DNA from: Enchytraeus crypticus
Lineage: Eukaryota > Annelida > Clitellata > Enchytraeida > Enchytraeidae
NCBI GenBank assembly: GCA_905160935.1
Contig: CAJHZI010000744.1
Location: 526,501 to 590,500, forward strand
Direction: 5' to 3'
DNA length: 64,000 nt
Under the pieces are notes generated by a model that was not told where the DNA came from, made no database searches, and saw only the letters and a list, made by a program, of their open reading frames with translations. Below are positions 31,735 through 41,999 of this stretch, piece by piece; the stretch's first letter is position 1, and every line of letters begins with the position of its first letter. The translations under genes were made by a program, and so were the position numbers.

Positions 31735-32152
31735 CTAATTCATCTTCTTATCACCATCAGCATCTAACGACACCTTTGCACCCTCTGGTAACTTCTTCGC
31801 GTTCACTTGAGAATCAGCGCGCTCTTTCGCTCCAAAAACGCGAAACTTTCGAAGCACCTGCCCCAGAACTATGAAGAACAGCATCGACACATGACCCACA
31901 TAGTAGACGCTGCTCCAGTATCTCAGCGTATCGCGCAGGTTGAGCAGCAGAAACGCCATACACATGTAGTCGAATGAGCGCATCTTGCAGAACCAGCAGA
32001 GCCAGTCGAACAGTCGCTGGTTGTGCGGGCGTCGAGCCGCCGCTATGACGGCGTCCTCAGCGACGAGGTTGAGCGGAATCGTGATGAAGCTGAGGTAGTA
32101 GCCGGGGTGGACACCGTGCCAGAAAGCGCTCACCATCATAGTGACGGCAACC
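31735..32152 (-). CDS. MBOAT7: MBOAT7 exon 7 (residues 369-507), catalytic His
   Basis: Acceptor TTGCAG|GGTTGCC; stop at 31735-31737. Contains FWHGVHPGYYL with His381, WFCKMRSFDYMCMAFLLL and TLRYWSSVYYVGH. Confidence 0.95.
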
Positions 32153-35100
32153 CTGCAAGAACAATGCAGTTAAGCATAATTGGAGTATCTTCTTCAGTGG
32201 CAGATTCAAGGTTTCAAGTATTATTAATCCTAAAAGTCTGTTTTCTCTCTCCATAAGAGCACTACTTAGATCAACAAGTTAATCCTTCAAAAAGTCTATG
32301 CCTTATCCAAACCTTCAGTAGCCAATAGCTTGTGAAAAGTATGGCTTCTGAGGTGGTTTCCCGTTGCCTTCCTCAGTCTAATTGGGAGTATATTATCTTG
32401 TAATAGCAAAACAGGACACAGCTGCACAGGTACTGCTATATGAAACGAACAGGTACAAGTTACTATCTGGCCAATACTGGGCCTACAGTGACCAAGAAAT
32501 AATAGAAAAGATTAACAAGTTGAATCATTAGCTTTATCGGCTAAATATCTAACTGAGAATAAATGTAATTAGATACAGGCACGACATCTAATGATAATAA
32601 TCATCAACATGAATCTTCATTGCTAATAGTAATAATGAAATTAAATTGCTTTTAGATCTACAGTGTACAGGAAGTGAATTTCAGTCCAAATACCTGCGAC
32701 AAAGCTGAATAAGCAAATATGACTGTGCAAGCATGACTGTGCAAACATGACTGTGCTAACATGACTGTGCAAACATGACTGTGCTAACATGACTGTGCAA
32801 ATATGACTGTGCAAACATGACTTTGAAAATATGACTGTGCAAACATGACTATGCCAACATGACTGAGCAAACATGACTCTGCAAACATGAGTGTGCATTG
32901 TGCTCAAACATGACTGTGCAAACATGACTGTGCAAACATGACTGTGCAAACATGACTGTGCAAACATGACTGTGCAAACATGAGTGTGCATTGTGCTCAA
33001 ACATGACTGTGTAAACATGACTATGCAAACCTGACTGAATTATACTGACTGAAAATAAATTAAACATAATAAGTAAAAAAGTGAATCATCATCAGCATCA
33101 TCATTATCATCATTATCATCATTATCATCATCATCATCATCATCATCATCTTCCCTTGAATCCCAGTTCAACCAAGGTCGGGGTACGAACAGACTGCTTC
33201 AAATACTCTCTGTCCTACATCACATCATCAGTTAATCCCCTATTTGAGACTCTTCCATTTGTTTAAATTTGTGTAGTAATTTCTGGAGCCTACGTTGTCA
33301 CCAACTGAATGCCCTTTCTGACGTTGGTTGGATCTTAGTGCTTTAGTCGCCTTGTACGACACGTGCAGTCACTGGTTGGTCAATTCTTCAAACAACCTGG
33401 ACACAACACGTGGAAAATATTTTAAAAAATGAATAAAATTAATTATATACCAGAAAAAATAAATAACACTAATTAATGGCATTAATTCACAAAATCTAAT
33501 TAAACAGTGAAAGTAATTAAATTGCATACAGATATGAAATTAAGCGAAGAGCATAGAGCATCCAGGCAAAGTTCTTTTGGTTTCATTTATACTGCTGGTC
33601 TTGTGCAGACAATTACTAAATCCAATATTTTATAATATAATGACAGCGTCCTTCAGGATGATCAACTGCTTACTCGTAAACAAAACTAGAATATTACTTT
33701 TTAATCGGTGCATTAACTAAACCGCGACGTAGACCCCCGAAAAGAGAGGGGCCGCTATGCCTCTCTTTAAGCCACGATTTTAGCTTACAGAATACCAAAC
33801 TGTAACTAATCCGTAGTTTAAAGCCAACACTAAGGCTTAAATTTCGGTTATCTCTCTAGTGAATACGGCCAACTATACACCAAGAAGAGTTTTCTGTACC
33901 TGAGTGGTCCGTTCTTGTAAGGTATCCTACGATAAACGAACGATGCGAGCCAGTACTGAACGGTTTGATTCCATGATCTCATTCCCTCGCGCACCGTGGA
34001 GGCCAGCTCACATCCGTAGATATCAATGTTGTGTATTGCCTCGAAACTGTATTCATCCGCTAACCCTGAGCCTTCTGCAGACGTTACCCTACTCTCATCA
34101 TCTCCCCCTGCCCCTTGCCTGATGTACTTCTTATTCCTACAATAACGCAACAACAAATATATCGTTCTATTAGTTAGTGAACTAATTGATATATAAAAAA
34201 GAATTGAAGAGACCAATCATCGAGTAAACCAATAACAGAGACCAGTAATGAAGCAAAGATAATCAGTAAGAATCCAAAATTTTACTTACAACTAAGTCTA
34301 GCACCATATTTTGGTAATATAATTCATCATCATCATCTTCCCTTTAAACCCAGTTTAACTAGGGTCGGGATATGAACAGATTGCTTTTCTAGTCGTTTTA
34401 GAATACTATGTAGTAATTTTTCGAGCCTACACGCTCACTAACCAAATGCCCTTTTTGACGTTAGTTTGAATCTTAGCGTTTTGGCGCCTTTTATGACACG
34501 TCTGCAGTCCACGTTTGGTCTATTCTTCAGCAATCCGGACACAAAATGGATATTTGCTATTGGTTAATCGGCTAGTTAATCAATAACAAATTACTAATCT
34601 ACACAAGCACCACAACTCATTCTTAGTCAATTTTAACATCCAAATCATGAACTTCTTGAAGGATCTGTTAGAAGCAATAAATTACTTATGCATTAGATTC
34701 AATTTTTAACTTGAACACAAAAATCAGCTGATAATCAGATTAATATCAAATGACCATTAGATGAACTACATACCAAATTACTCATCATCATCTTCCCTTT
34801 AATCCCAGTTTAACTAGGGTTGGGATACCAATCGACCTTCTTCTCCACTCCTATTTGTCCCATACCATATCAAAATCTCCTCCATTCGTTTTAGAAAATT
34901 TCGTGGCAATTTCTGGAGCCTAGGCGCTCACCAACCGAATTTCCTTTCTGACGTTGGTTTGGATCTTAGTGCTTTAGTCGCCTTCTACGACACATGCAGT
35001 CACCGGTTCGCGTATTCTTCAAACAACCCAGATACAACACAGGGATACAAAACTACAAAATTCAATTATTAACCTGAACACAAAAATCAGTTGACATTCA

Positions 35101-38100
35101 TATTAACATCAAATGACCATAACATGAACTACATACCAGTCATCGAGTGCCTCAAGATCTGTAGGACCGCTGCCACACCGTGGCTTAGCGCAAGCAGGAT
35201 AAGCTCCGAGTGTTGCAGTCATGCACATACACTCAGCAGCTATCCACGCCACGTACAGGCGTGTGCGGAATATAATAAACATGGCGACCATGTAAGATAT
35301 TCTGTACCAGACACCAGTGTCCGAGTAGAACTCATCTGAACGCACATTCTAGATGCAAAATCAATCAATCAATCACTAAATCAAACAGGTAATTAATCCA
35401 TCATTCAATCAATCAATCAATCAGTCATTGAGTTAGTGTGTCAGTAATCAATCAATCAATAAATCAACCAATCAATCCATAACTCGATCAATAAATCAAT
35501 CAATGAATAAGTTAATCAATCTATCCATAAAGAAGGCAATAAATCAATCTATCTATCAATCAATGAATCAAACACAAAATCAGTCAGCCTAACAAACCTC
35601 AAAATTTTACAGAAAAATATTATCAGAATGGTATAAATTTAAATAAGAGCCATGTGATGTTTTGAGTTTAAAACTACCTTGGATAGGTACAGACCGATAT
35701 GCATAAACAGATAGATAGATTGGCAGATAGACAAAGAGAGAGAAAAGAGAGAAAGAGAGAGAGAGATACATGCCTGAATAGAGAACTGAGAAGAAAAGAA
35801 GAAGTAAACAAGCGCGGTAGGAATGATAAGAATTAGACGCTTCTTGACAGGTTGATAAATATTGAGTTGTTGAGAGTGAGAGTTGTGCAGCATATCATGG
35901 TAGAGTCTGTATCTGTAGTAGGGTCCTATAATCAATCAAACATAGGTAGCATTCTATTAGTAATTAAAAATCACTACTTTTTCATTTCATTTATCAGCGA
36001 ACTCGCCAAATAGAATATAAATTACAAAAATTGGCTTAATGAAAACAACAACAATCATTTAAATTTATTATTTGAATACATTTAGCTCTAAAATATATTA
36101 GAAACAACAATTTAAACAAAAAATGACAACAATTTTGTCCAATAACAAATGCTAATGGTATTTAATAATAAGCTGAAACGATTTAAAACAAGCAGTCACA
36201 ACACTTTGCAAATCAGAGTAATGCCATAAAGGCGGTGTTAACGTCAGTTTCATCTCTCGAAGGCGATAGCAGTGACGGATGAACCCAGGATTTGAACCCC
36301 ACACATGCTGATCTGTGGTCAGAAATCTTACCAACATCGCCACTGGTTCCAGCCAGTACAAACGAAATTATAATGTTTATCCTTAGCAAAAGAGTTACAA
36401 ATTTCATAGCGATTATAAGTTCAAAATAATAACATTATTAGTATTAATAATCTATTAGTAATCCTATGAAGAGAGACATATGGAGGAATATGACCATGAC
36501 CGCCCAGGCTTGGAACAGGCACGGCACTTGGAGAAGAAGAAGTAATCCTATGACTCACCTGTCAATAAACCAATGTAACAGAAACAGTAGCTGAAGATAT
36601 CCAGTATAGATGGACTAATGCTAAGATATTTAACTGCTAATTGCAGCTTTCTATCGTTTGGTGACTTAGCCAGCTCCCCAGAGCATTTCCAGCTATCATG
36701 TAGTTCATACGCAAGTCCTACCATCTGAAATAAATAAGGAATAGATATTAAAATGATTGTACTCACATAACTCTTTATTAATCCTATGAAGCTGCACATT
36801 AAAGATAAGAATGAACTGATATTGAAATGAACACAAATGCAGGTACTGAATTGGAAGAGATTGAGAAAGAGAATGAAAGTGCAACGTGGCCACTGCAGTC
36901 AAAAATGATGTAAATGAACATCAATTACATCAACTAGAATTTGAAGGAGAATACAGCAACATATAGCCCCAATACTGACTAACAGCAGAATGAAAAAACT
37001 TTATAAACAATGAATTATTTTTAAAAACTGCCAATGCAAGTGATCACAAATAAATTTGGCTATTAATGTTTTATTACTACTTAATAAAAATGAGAACTAA
37101 TTAAAATAAACCTTTAATGTGAGCAGAAGCTGCACAGCATTGGAATGAGGTCTGACAGGAGGCAGGCCAAAATAATGCGTCGTACGAAAGAAAACGATGT
37201 AACCGAATGACCACAAGAAACTCGCTCTATGGCACAATCTGTAAAGTAAATCAGTATATGATCAGTAGAGAGAGATAGAGAGAGAGAGACATAGAGAGAG
37301 AGAGAGAGAGAGAAATATATGTTTTATTTTCACAAAATTTGACAGAGTAAACACATCAATGAACATGTGACAACGGTCGAGTGTCTTACCGATTTCGCCA
37401 CTGGCTCCAGCATGGAGCCAGTGGCGAAATCGGTAAGACACTCGACCGCGGATCAGTAGGAGCGGGTTCAAATCCTGGGCTCGCCCGTCACTGACATCGC
37501 TTTCGAGTGAGGAAACTGACATTAACCTTAGCTTTTTTCTTTTTTTTTACAAAAAATATGATCAAGATTTGATCAGTACGATTTGTTGATAAGACCAGTT
37601 TTCACTATTCTTCTAACTTGTAAAGAAAAGTAATTTTAAACTTAAGATACTGATAAGATATTGATAATTAAACAATATATCAAATATATAGTTAAAATAG
37701 TTAATTAAACAATTATCAATAATAAATACAACTACATACCTTGTTCAAATACATTCCTTGATGAGGCAGTGGCGAGGGGAAGCAGAGGGGTAAACGTCCC
37801 CCCAAGATCAAGTAAAATCGTTATTATGTCCAAAACATAAGTGCACATATTCGTATATAGTATATACAGTATGTGCCTCCCCATTCCCCAAAATGACCCC
37901 CAGGATTACAGGGGAGGCACTTTTAAGTAAAGCGCTTCCCCCAAGACTGAACCTTTACTACGCCCCTGCGATTCATAATTCCATAGAATAATCTCCTTGA
38001 GGCAGTGAACTCTTTCATTGTGTTTCTTATTCATTCAGATTTCAAATATCCGGCTTGTCAATGTCCAGCACATTCCAGGCCATGTCAGTACTCCAGTGTC

Positions 38101-38721
38101 AACCCATTTCAATCGGAATCATATCATCCAATGCAAATAATATTTCCTACATTTTTATTTCCGATATAAATCTATGCTGTCTGGAGCCAGTGGAGATGTC
38201 GGTAAGACACTCGACCGCGGATCAGTAGGAGCGGGTTCAAATCCTGGGCTCGCCCGTCACTGACATCGCTTTCGAGTGAGGAAACTGACATTAACCTTAG
38301 CTTTTTTCTTTTTTTTTTACAAAAAATATGATCAAGATTTGATCAGTACGATTTGTTGATAAGACCACTTTTCACTATTCTTCTAACTTGTAAAGAAAAG
38401 TAATTTTAAACTTAAGATACTGATAAGATATTGATAATTAAACAATATATCAAATATATAGTTAAAATAGTTAATTAAACAATTATCAATAATAAATACA
38501 ACTACATACCTTGGAGGAACCAGAGCAACTATAAATGTGTTGATCGCAGAACTAAAGACGAAGTGCCAAACATCTTGTCTGCAAACAATTCCGATAAAGA
38601 GAATCCCAAAGAACACAGACAAGAGTTGACGCCTAGCAGGACTTCCCGCAGCTTTCACTGCTGGCCCCAGGATCAGAGATATGAGCAGCAATGCAGCATA
38701 TATAACATCGTCTGTCAACAT
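31735..38721 (-). CDS. MBOAT7: Lysophosphatidylinositol acyltransferase (MBOAT family), 7 exons
   Basis: Minus-strand exons in order: 38721-38510, 37238-37112, 36724-36559, 35925-35774, 35348-35137, 34136-33900, 32152-31735. They join in frame to 507 residues (human about 472). Matches to human MBOAT7: VRPHSNAVQLLLTLK, ILDIFSYCFCYIGLLTGPYY, TRLYVAWIAAECMCMTATLG, FEAIHNIDIYG, MRSWNQTVQYWLASFVYR and SAFWHGVHPGYYLSFITIPL. The MBOAT catalytic pair is present: Asn346 in SWNQTVQ and His381 in FWHGVHP, 35 residues apart as in the human enzyme. Many hydrophobic segments indicate an ER-membrane protein. The family transfers arachidonoyl-CoA to lysophosphatidylinositol. Convergent with DNAI2 and divergent from HGS. 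The C-terminus is hydrophilic (ends GDKKMN). Confidence 0.95.
32190..32395 (-). mobile_element. SINE-4 copy
   Basis: Contains TTTTCTCTCTCCATAAGAGC, GATCAACAAGTTAATCCTTC and GAAAAGTATGGCTTCTGAGG. The 3' hairpin part is reduced to AGTGGCAGATTCAAGG. MBOAT7 intron 6. Confidence 0.65.
32700..33015. repeat. 15-bp minisatellite in MBOAT7 intron 6
   Basis: About 20 units of CATGACTGTGCAAA(A/C), with the higher-order segment GAGTGTGCATTGTGCTC repeated twice. Frames through it are artefacts. Confidence 0.9.
33082..33420 (-). repeat. GAT-tailed dispersed repeat (long copy)
   Basis: Starts with a (ATC)n run, then CAACCAAGGTCGGGGTACGA, CCCCTATTTGAGACTCTTCC, CTGACGTTGGTTGGATCTTA and ends CTGGACACAACACG. 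One of three copies in MBOAT7 introns 5 and 6. Confidence 0.75.
33640..33880. repeat. Dispersed repeat shared with 55390-55650
   Basis: Shared segments in order: CGTCCTTCAGG, TCGTAAACAAAACTAGAATA, CCCGAAAAGAG, CTATGC, ACAGAATACC, GTAACTAATC, GTAGTTTA and TTATCTC(T)CTAGTGAATA. Unclassified; no ORF. Its end is close to the MBOAT7 exon 6 donor. Confidence 0.55.
33900..34136 (-). CDS. MBOAT7: MBOAT7 exon 6 (residues 290-369), catalytic Asn
   Basis: Acceptor TTGTAG|GAATAAG, donor CTCAG|GTACAG. The cytosolic loop GAGGDDESRVTSAEGSG precedes YSFEAIHNIDIYGCE and GMRSWNQTVQYWLAS with the candidate catalytic Asn346. Confidence 0.94.
34322..34560 (-). repeat. GAT-tailed dispersed repeat
   Basis: ATCATCATCATCTTCCC, TTTAACTAGGGTCGGGATAT, ATGCCCTTTTTGACGTTAG, GCAATCCGGACACA. 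MBOAT7 intron 5. Confidence 0.75.
34782..35046 (-). repeat. GAT-tailed dispersed repeat
   Basis: CATCATCATCTTCCCTTTAA, ACTAGGGTTGGGATACC, GCGCTCACCAACCGAAT, CAACCCAGATACAACAC. MBOAT7 intron 5, 90 bp from exon 5. Confidence 0.75.
35137..35348 (-). CDS. MBOAT7: MBOAT7 exon 5 (residues 220-290)
   Basis: Acceptor CATCTAG|AATGTG, donor GACTG|GTATGT, phase 2. Contains FRTRLYVAWIAAECMCM and ATLGAYPACAKPRCGSGP, the most conserved block of the family here. Confidence 0.94.
35350..35570. repeat. AATC-rich simple sequence
   Basis: Irregular AATC/AATA repeats starting directly next to the exon 5 acceptor of MBOAT7. Confidence 0.8.
35774..35925 (-). CDS. MBOAT7: MBOAT7 exon 4 (residues 169-219), followed by a GC donor
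   Basis: Acceptor ATTATAG|GACCC; donor CAG|GCATGT. The GC donor is needed: the next GT (GTATCT, 4 bases on) would put a stop at the junction, while GC joins FSIQ to NVRSDEFY, aligned with FPLEAVREDAFY in human. Confidence 0.9.
36232..36358 (-). mobile_element. SINE-1 copy
   Basis: GTTAACGTCAGTTTCATCTC, GGATTTGAACCCCACACATG, GCCACTGGTTCCAGCC. MBOAT7 intron 3. Confidence 0.8.
36457..36553 (+). mobile_element. 71-bp retroposed fragment with 13-bp target duplication
   Basis: The segment 36470-36540 is flanked by AGTAATCCTATGA at 36457-36469 and again at 36541-36553. The insert reads like a LINE C-terminus (WRNMTMTAQAWNRHGTW) and ends in a purine-rich AGAAGAAGA tail. It lies immediately beyond the exon 3 donor of MBOAT7. 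Confidence 0.75.
36559..36724 (-). CDS. MBOAT7: MBOAT7 exon 3 (residues 114-169)
   Basis: Acceptor TTTCAG|ATGGTAGG, donor GACAG|GTGAGT. Encodes LAYELHDSW and LSISPSILDIFSYCFCYIGL. A 71-bp retroposed fragment begins 18 bases past the donor. Confidence 0.92.
37112..37238 (-). CDS. MBOAT7: MBOAT7 exon 2 (residues 71-113)
   Basis: Acceptor TTTACAG|ATTGTGCC, donor AAAG|GTTTAT. Encodes ASFLWSFGYIVFFRTTHYFG and NAVQLLLTLK. Confidence 0.92.
37374..37448. repeat. Perfect 36-bp palindrome of head-to-head SINE-1 ends
   Basis: 37374-37409 is the exact reverse complement of 37413-37448, with a GCA spacer. Each arm is the SINE-1 head (TGGAGCCAGTGGCGAAATCG followed by GTAAGACACTCGACCG). Confidence 0.93.
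37413..37746 (+). repeat. Duplicate of the MBOAT7 exon 1 donor region (copy 1)
   Basis: Contains a SINE-1 (37413-37535) and about 200 bp of intron ending ACTACATACCTTG. Matches 38190-38513 with only a few differences, including the AAGACCAGTTTTCACTATTC stretch. On the minus strand it keeps a copy of the 5' splice site CAAGGTATGT. Confidence 0.9.
38190..38513 (+). repeat. Duplicate of the MBOAT7 exon 1 donor region (copy 2)
   Basis: The copy attached to the real exon. It begins with SINE-1 (38190-38310: GGAGATGTCGGTAAGACACT, GGGTTCAAATCCTGGGCTCG) and ends at the functional donor at 38504-38510. Confidence 0.9.
38510..38721 (-). CDS. MBOAT7: MBOAT7 exon 1 (residues 1-71)
   Basis: Starts at ATG 38721. 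Encodes MLTDDVIYAALLLISLIL, the first membrane segment, through AINTFIVALVPP. Donor CCAAG|GTATGT, phase 2. This donor and about 330 bp of intron are duplicated at 37413-37746. Confidence 0.9.
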
Positions 38722-38879
38722 TTTTCAGCCTTATGAAATAAATAAATTTTTTCTAGTTTATAAATTCTGTTATACTAACTGATTTACAAAGATGTTGGTA
38801 TAAAAGCCTGCATTTAGGTATTCCAGTGAAATTAAGATACAATTTTATCTTACTTTATTTTCAGATCTCTACTGGTTAA

Positions 38880-39245
38880 TTTATTTTCAACATATGTAAT
38901 TAGTTTAGTAGAGACAAATATTTTGAATGAGAATTCATCCTATGTCATCTGCAAAATGATCTATATTATTACTTTATTTCCATTTCTATGACAATAAGTA
39001 TGCTCTTGTAATTCTTTGGGTGTATTTTAGTGCCATTGCTAAATAAACCTGGACTAAGACAATCACCCTGAGGCACTCCTGTGTTTGTTATAAACTCTTC
39101 TCAACCAGTTATTAGATTTTATACTATTTATAAGTGTTTCTACTAGATGTAATTCGGCTTTGTCTAGTATCTGTTGTATTCTACTTCTATTTTCCTATTA
39201 ATACAGTCAAAAGCTTTACCTATAGCAAGAAGCAAAATTAAAATT
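38880..39245 (-). pseudogene. Non-LTR reverse transcriptase relic
   Basis: Minus-strand codons in broken frames: GKAFDCINRKIE (motif around the first catalytic region), TGVPQGDCLSPGLF and FADDI (degenerate YxDD). These are reverse transcriptase core motifs in the right order. Upstream of MBOAT7. Confidence 0.65.
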
Positions 39246-39879
39246 TTTATATCTTGCTCTAAATTTCTTATATATTGTAATGAACACGCCTTGTTCACAA
39301 TTTATATATTAAGAAATATATATTTTGGATAGAATGCAGATATTATACAGTAGTTATTTATAAATAATAAGTGACGTAGGGTTTTTCCAGAGATTTATAA
39401 TAGATGATATAAGCCGAGGTTGTCGGTGGGTATAGCTAGATTATTACGCAGGGTATTTACAAAGTGACGCAGCTGGAGCGTAAATCATCAAAGCGAGAAG
39501 TGCTGTGGTTGGCTGAAGTCGATCGCTTGAGTAGTATATAAAGCGGCCGTCGATACATAGAAAAACGGATTGGGTTCTGTGTGGTTCGTCTGCGCAGTAA
39601 CTCAGGGAGGCCAGAACCTTCTACGCGAAAGTACTGGGAACCGAGGGAGAATAGTGCGTCCCAATCCCAAGGCAAAAGTACGATTAGTATACAGAAATCT
39701 GGTCTTCATCTAGCCGAAAGCTTTCAAGCTCGCTTGTTAGCCTAGGCTCGTAGCCCCCCGGTAATTGTCTTGTTGTTGTATCGATTTGTTGTATTGTGGT
39801 GTTGGCATCCCCCTGGGTAGGCCCAGGTAAGAGGCTGGTAGTCCACGGCGATACCCGGGTCGAGTCCATCTCTGCGGGT

Positions 39880-40270
39880 ATTCGCTAAGTGCCTGGGTCG
39901 AGTGTGTCTCTGCAGGCGGGAGGCTGGTAGTCCACGGCGATACCCGGGTCGAGTTCGTCTCTGCGGGTATTCGCTAAGCGCCTGGGTCGAGTGTGTCTCT
40001 GCAGGCGAGGAGGCTGGTAGTCCACGGCATTGCCCGGGTCGAGTTGTCTCTGCGGGTATTTGCTAAGCGCCTGGGTCGAGTGTGTCTCTGCAGGCGAGGA
40101 GGCTGTAGTCCACGGCAATACCGGGTCGAGTTCGTCTCTGCGGGTATTTGCTAAGCGCCTGGGTCGAGTGTGTCTCTGCAGGCGGGAGGCTAACAATGGC
40201 ATTGCCTGGGTCGAGTTTGTCTCTGCAGGTATTTGCTAAGCGCCTGGGTCGAGTTCGTCTCTGCAGACGG
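39880..40270. repeat. Tandem repeat of about 85-110 bp units (GTCGAG-rich)
   Basis: Five or more units containing CGCCTGGGTCGAGTGTGTCT, CTGCAGGCGGGAGGCTGGTA and CGGGTCGAGTTCGTCTCTGC. GC-rich compared with the surroundings. Precedes the gag-like frame. Confidence 0.85.
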
Positions 40271-40541
40271 GAGTAGGATTACCAATTACCAGTTGACTAT
40301 CAACGAATTTCTCATCGACTACACGGAAGGCCAATTATACTACCTTCAGCAAAGGCGAAAGTAGAAACTACGGAAAGACCAATACAGGAAAAGGAGATAG
40401 GGAAGAATAAGTCTAAAAAGGGATATAGGGAAGTTTTAATAGGGTAAAGAAGAATAAAGTTCGTCGCAGTTAAAACAACCAATCATATGTTATCTACTAT
40501 ACCAGTTTGTAAAACTAGGAAGCAGGGTAGAAAATCAAACC

Positions 40542-41006
40542 GTGATCGCCCAAGATAACGCAGACGCTTCCACTACCGGTTCGGGTCACCATATCACTTC
40601 GCCCCGAGAACCACGAATATCACGGGATAGAATCTACCAAGGGAGCATGGCAGAAACTCAACCGTCGTCGCCTAAATACGTAGAAGACGTGGAGTACGCT
40701 TCTACTCCCGACTCGGGCCAGCGCGGACGCTGTGCACCGGGTTCCCGAGAACCCAATTACGAAGTAGGCAAGGGGGGTTGGACCTTGACCTACTCAGTCG
40801 GAAATGAACGAGAAAGGCCTATCGAGACGGATGATACCGGGAAAGACGTATCATCCGAAGACGCAGCAACTCGGTTCCTCCTGACAAGCGGTACCCTTAG
40901 TAAAACATTCCACGAAAAAGCTGCCGACTCGAAGGACTGCCGACCGGCGAGCAAGTCCAGAAGTAGACAACCGCTAGAGGACGAACAAGCAGCAAGGCTG
41001 TTCACG

Positions 41007-41010
<4 letters not shown>
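40542..41010 (+). CDS. Open frame of unknown function, possibly a retroelement gag start
   Basis: About 156 codons before the frame runs into a (TA)n microsatellite at 41014-41083. Ser/Thr/Arg/Asp-rich, disordered, no zinc knuckle or known motif. The codons are GC-richer than the flanks. A TATA-like TATATAAAGC at about 39535, an AATAAA at about 40453 and the tandem repeats upstream could form an LTR, but no second LTR or primer-binding site was found. The real start may be the downstream ATG for MAETQPSSP. Confidence 0.3.

Positions 41011-41013
<3 letters not shown>

Positions 41014-41083
<70 letters not shown>
41014..41083. repeat. (TA)n microsatellite
   Basis: About 35 perfect TA units, truncating the frame on its left. 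Confidence 0.95.
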
Positions 41084-41087
<4 letters not shown>

Positions 41088-41254
41088 TAAAATTAATACT
41101 TTGTAACGTAACATATCTTATGAGCGATATATGAACCTAACATTTCTTATGAGCGATATATGGCGAAATTACTCGTGATATCAGCTGACTCTGTAAGGTT
41201 TCTCTTTATTTGAGAGTCTGAAAAGTCCTAGATAATTTATAACAAATAATTAGA

Positions 41255-41700
41255 GTGTTACAGTCATCAATGACTAAATGACAACATCGAACAAAATTGA
41301 GTCAAAATCAAGCCGGCGAATAAAATTAAGGGGTCCAAAAGCGGTTAAAATTTTAAAATCAACGAAAAAAGTCCAACGATAAACGGATTAAAGAAAAGGA
41401 GGTTTAGGCGCTGATCGTAACTCATGGACACTGGATGGAAATGAGAAATGAAAAAGGCGGGTCTTCAACTGCCTATCGAACTGTTCGTAAGAAAGAAAAG
41501 GCCGATGTGATTCAAACGAAGACTTCCGAAGATTAGATGGAAAAAAAATTCCCGATCTGCGGTGCAGCATGCTGGAAAAAAACCACTAGATAGCATAGAA
41601 CGTGAAGGTAAGCTAGGTCTCACAAGAGTAATTAATTTAGAAGACCGAATAACAGCAGGCTGCATCACTTTAATCGAGAGAGACATAAAAGTTTGTCCTG
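41255..41700 (-). pseudogene. LINE-D ORF2 C-terminus and 3' end
   Basis: Minus-strand frames give NLRKSSFESHRPFLSYEQF and RQLKTRLFHFSF, an end typical of CR1/Jockey-like ORF2, followed by a 3' end with the inverse of GTCATCAATGAC. A second 3' end copy follows at 41758-41815 after an AATAAC-rich tail. Confidence 0.65.
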
Positions 41701-41999
41701 GGGTGGTGATCGAAGTTCTTATAGGTTAACGATGCTAACAATAATAACAATAACAACAATTAGAGTGCTACAGTCATCAATGACAACATCGAGTACTATT
41801 GAGATACTGTTTTTGAAGTGATAAAATTTTACTGTTAAATTTTTAATTCAGTTCAAAAATTTAGAACTGTGGTAATGTGAAAATTTTATTAGACTTGGAT
41901 ATATTTGCACTATGGTTAAAGTGTCTAATTTGATATCATTCTATCTAGAAACCTTTGTGTAATTAAGTTTTAGGCAGATCACACAGACGTTTTAATTAA

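Noticed and set aside
32641-33067. Cys/His-rich frames (SCLHSHVCTVMFAQ) suggesting a zinc-binding protein
   Set aside because: Translation of the CATGACTGTGCAAA minisatellite in an MBOAT7 intron.
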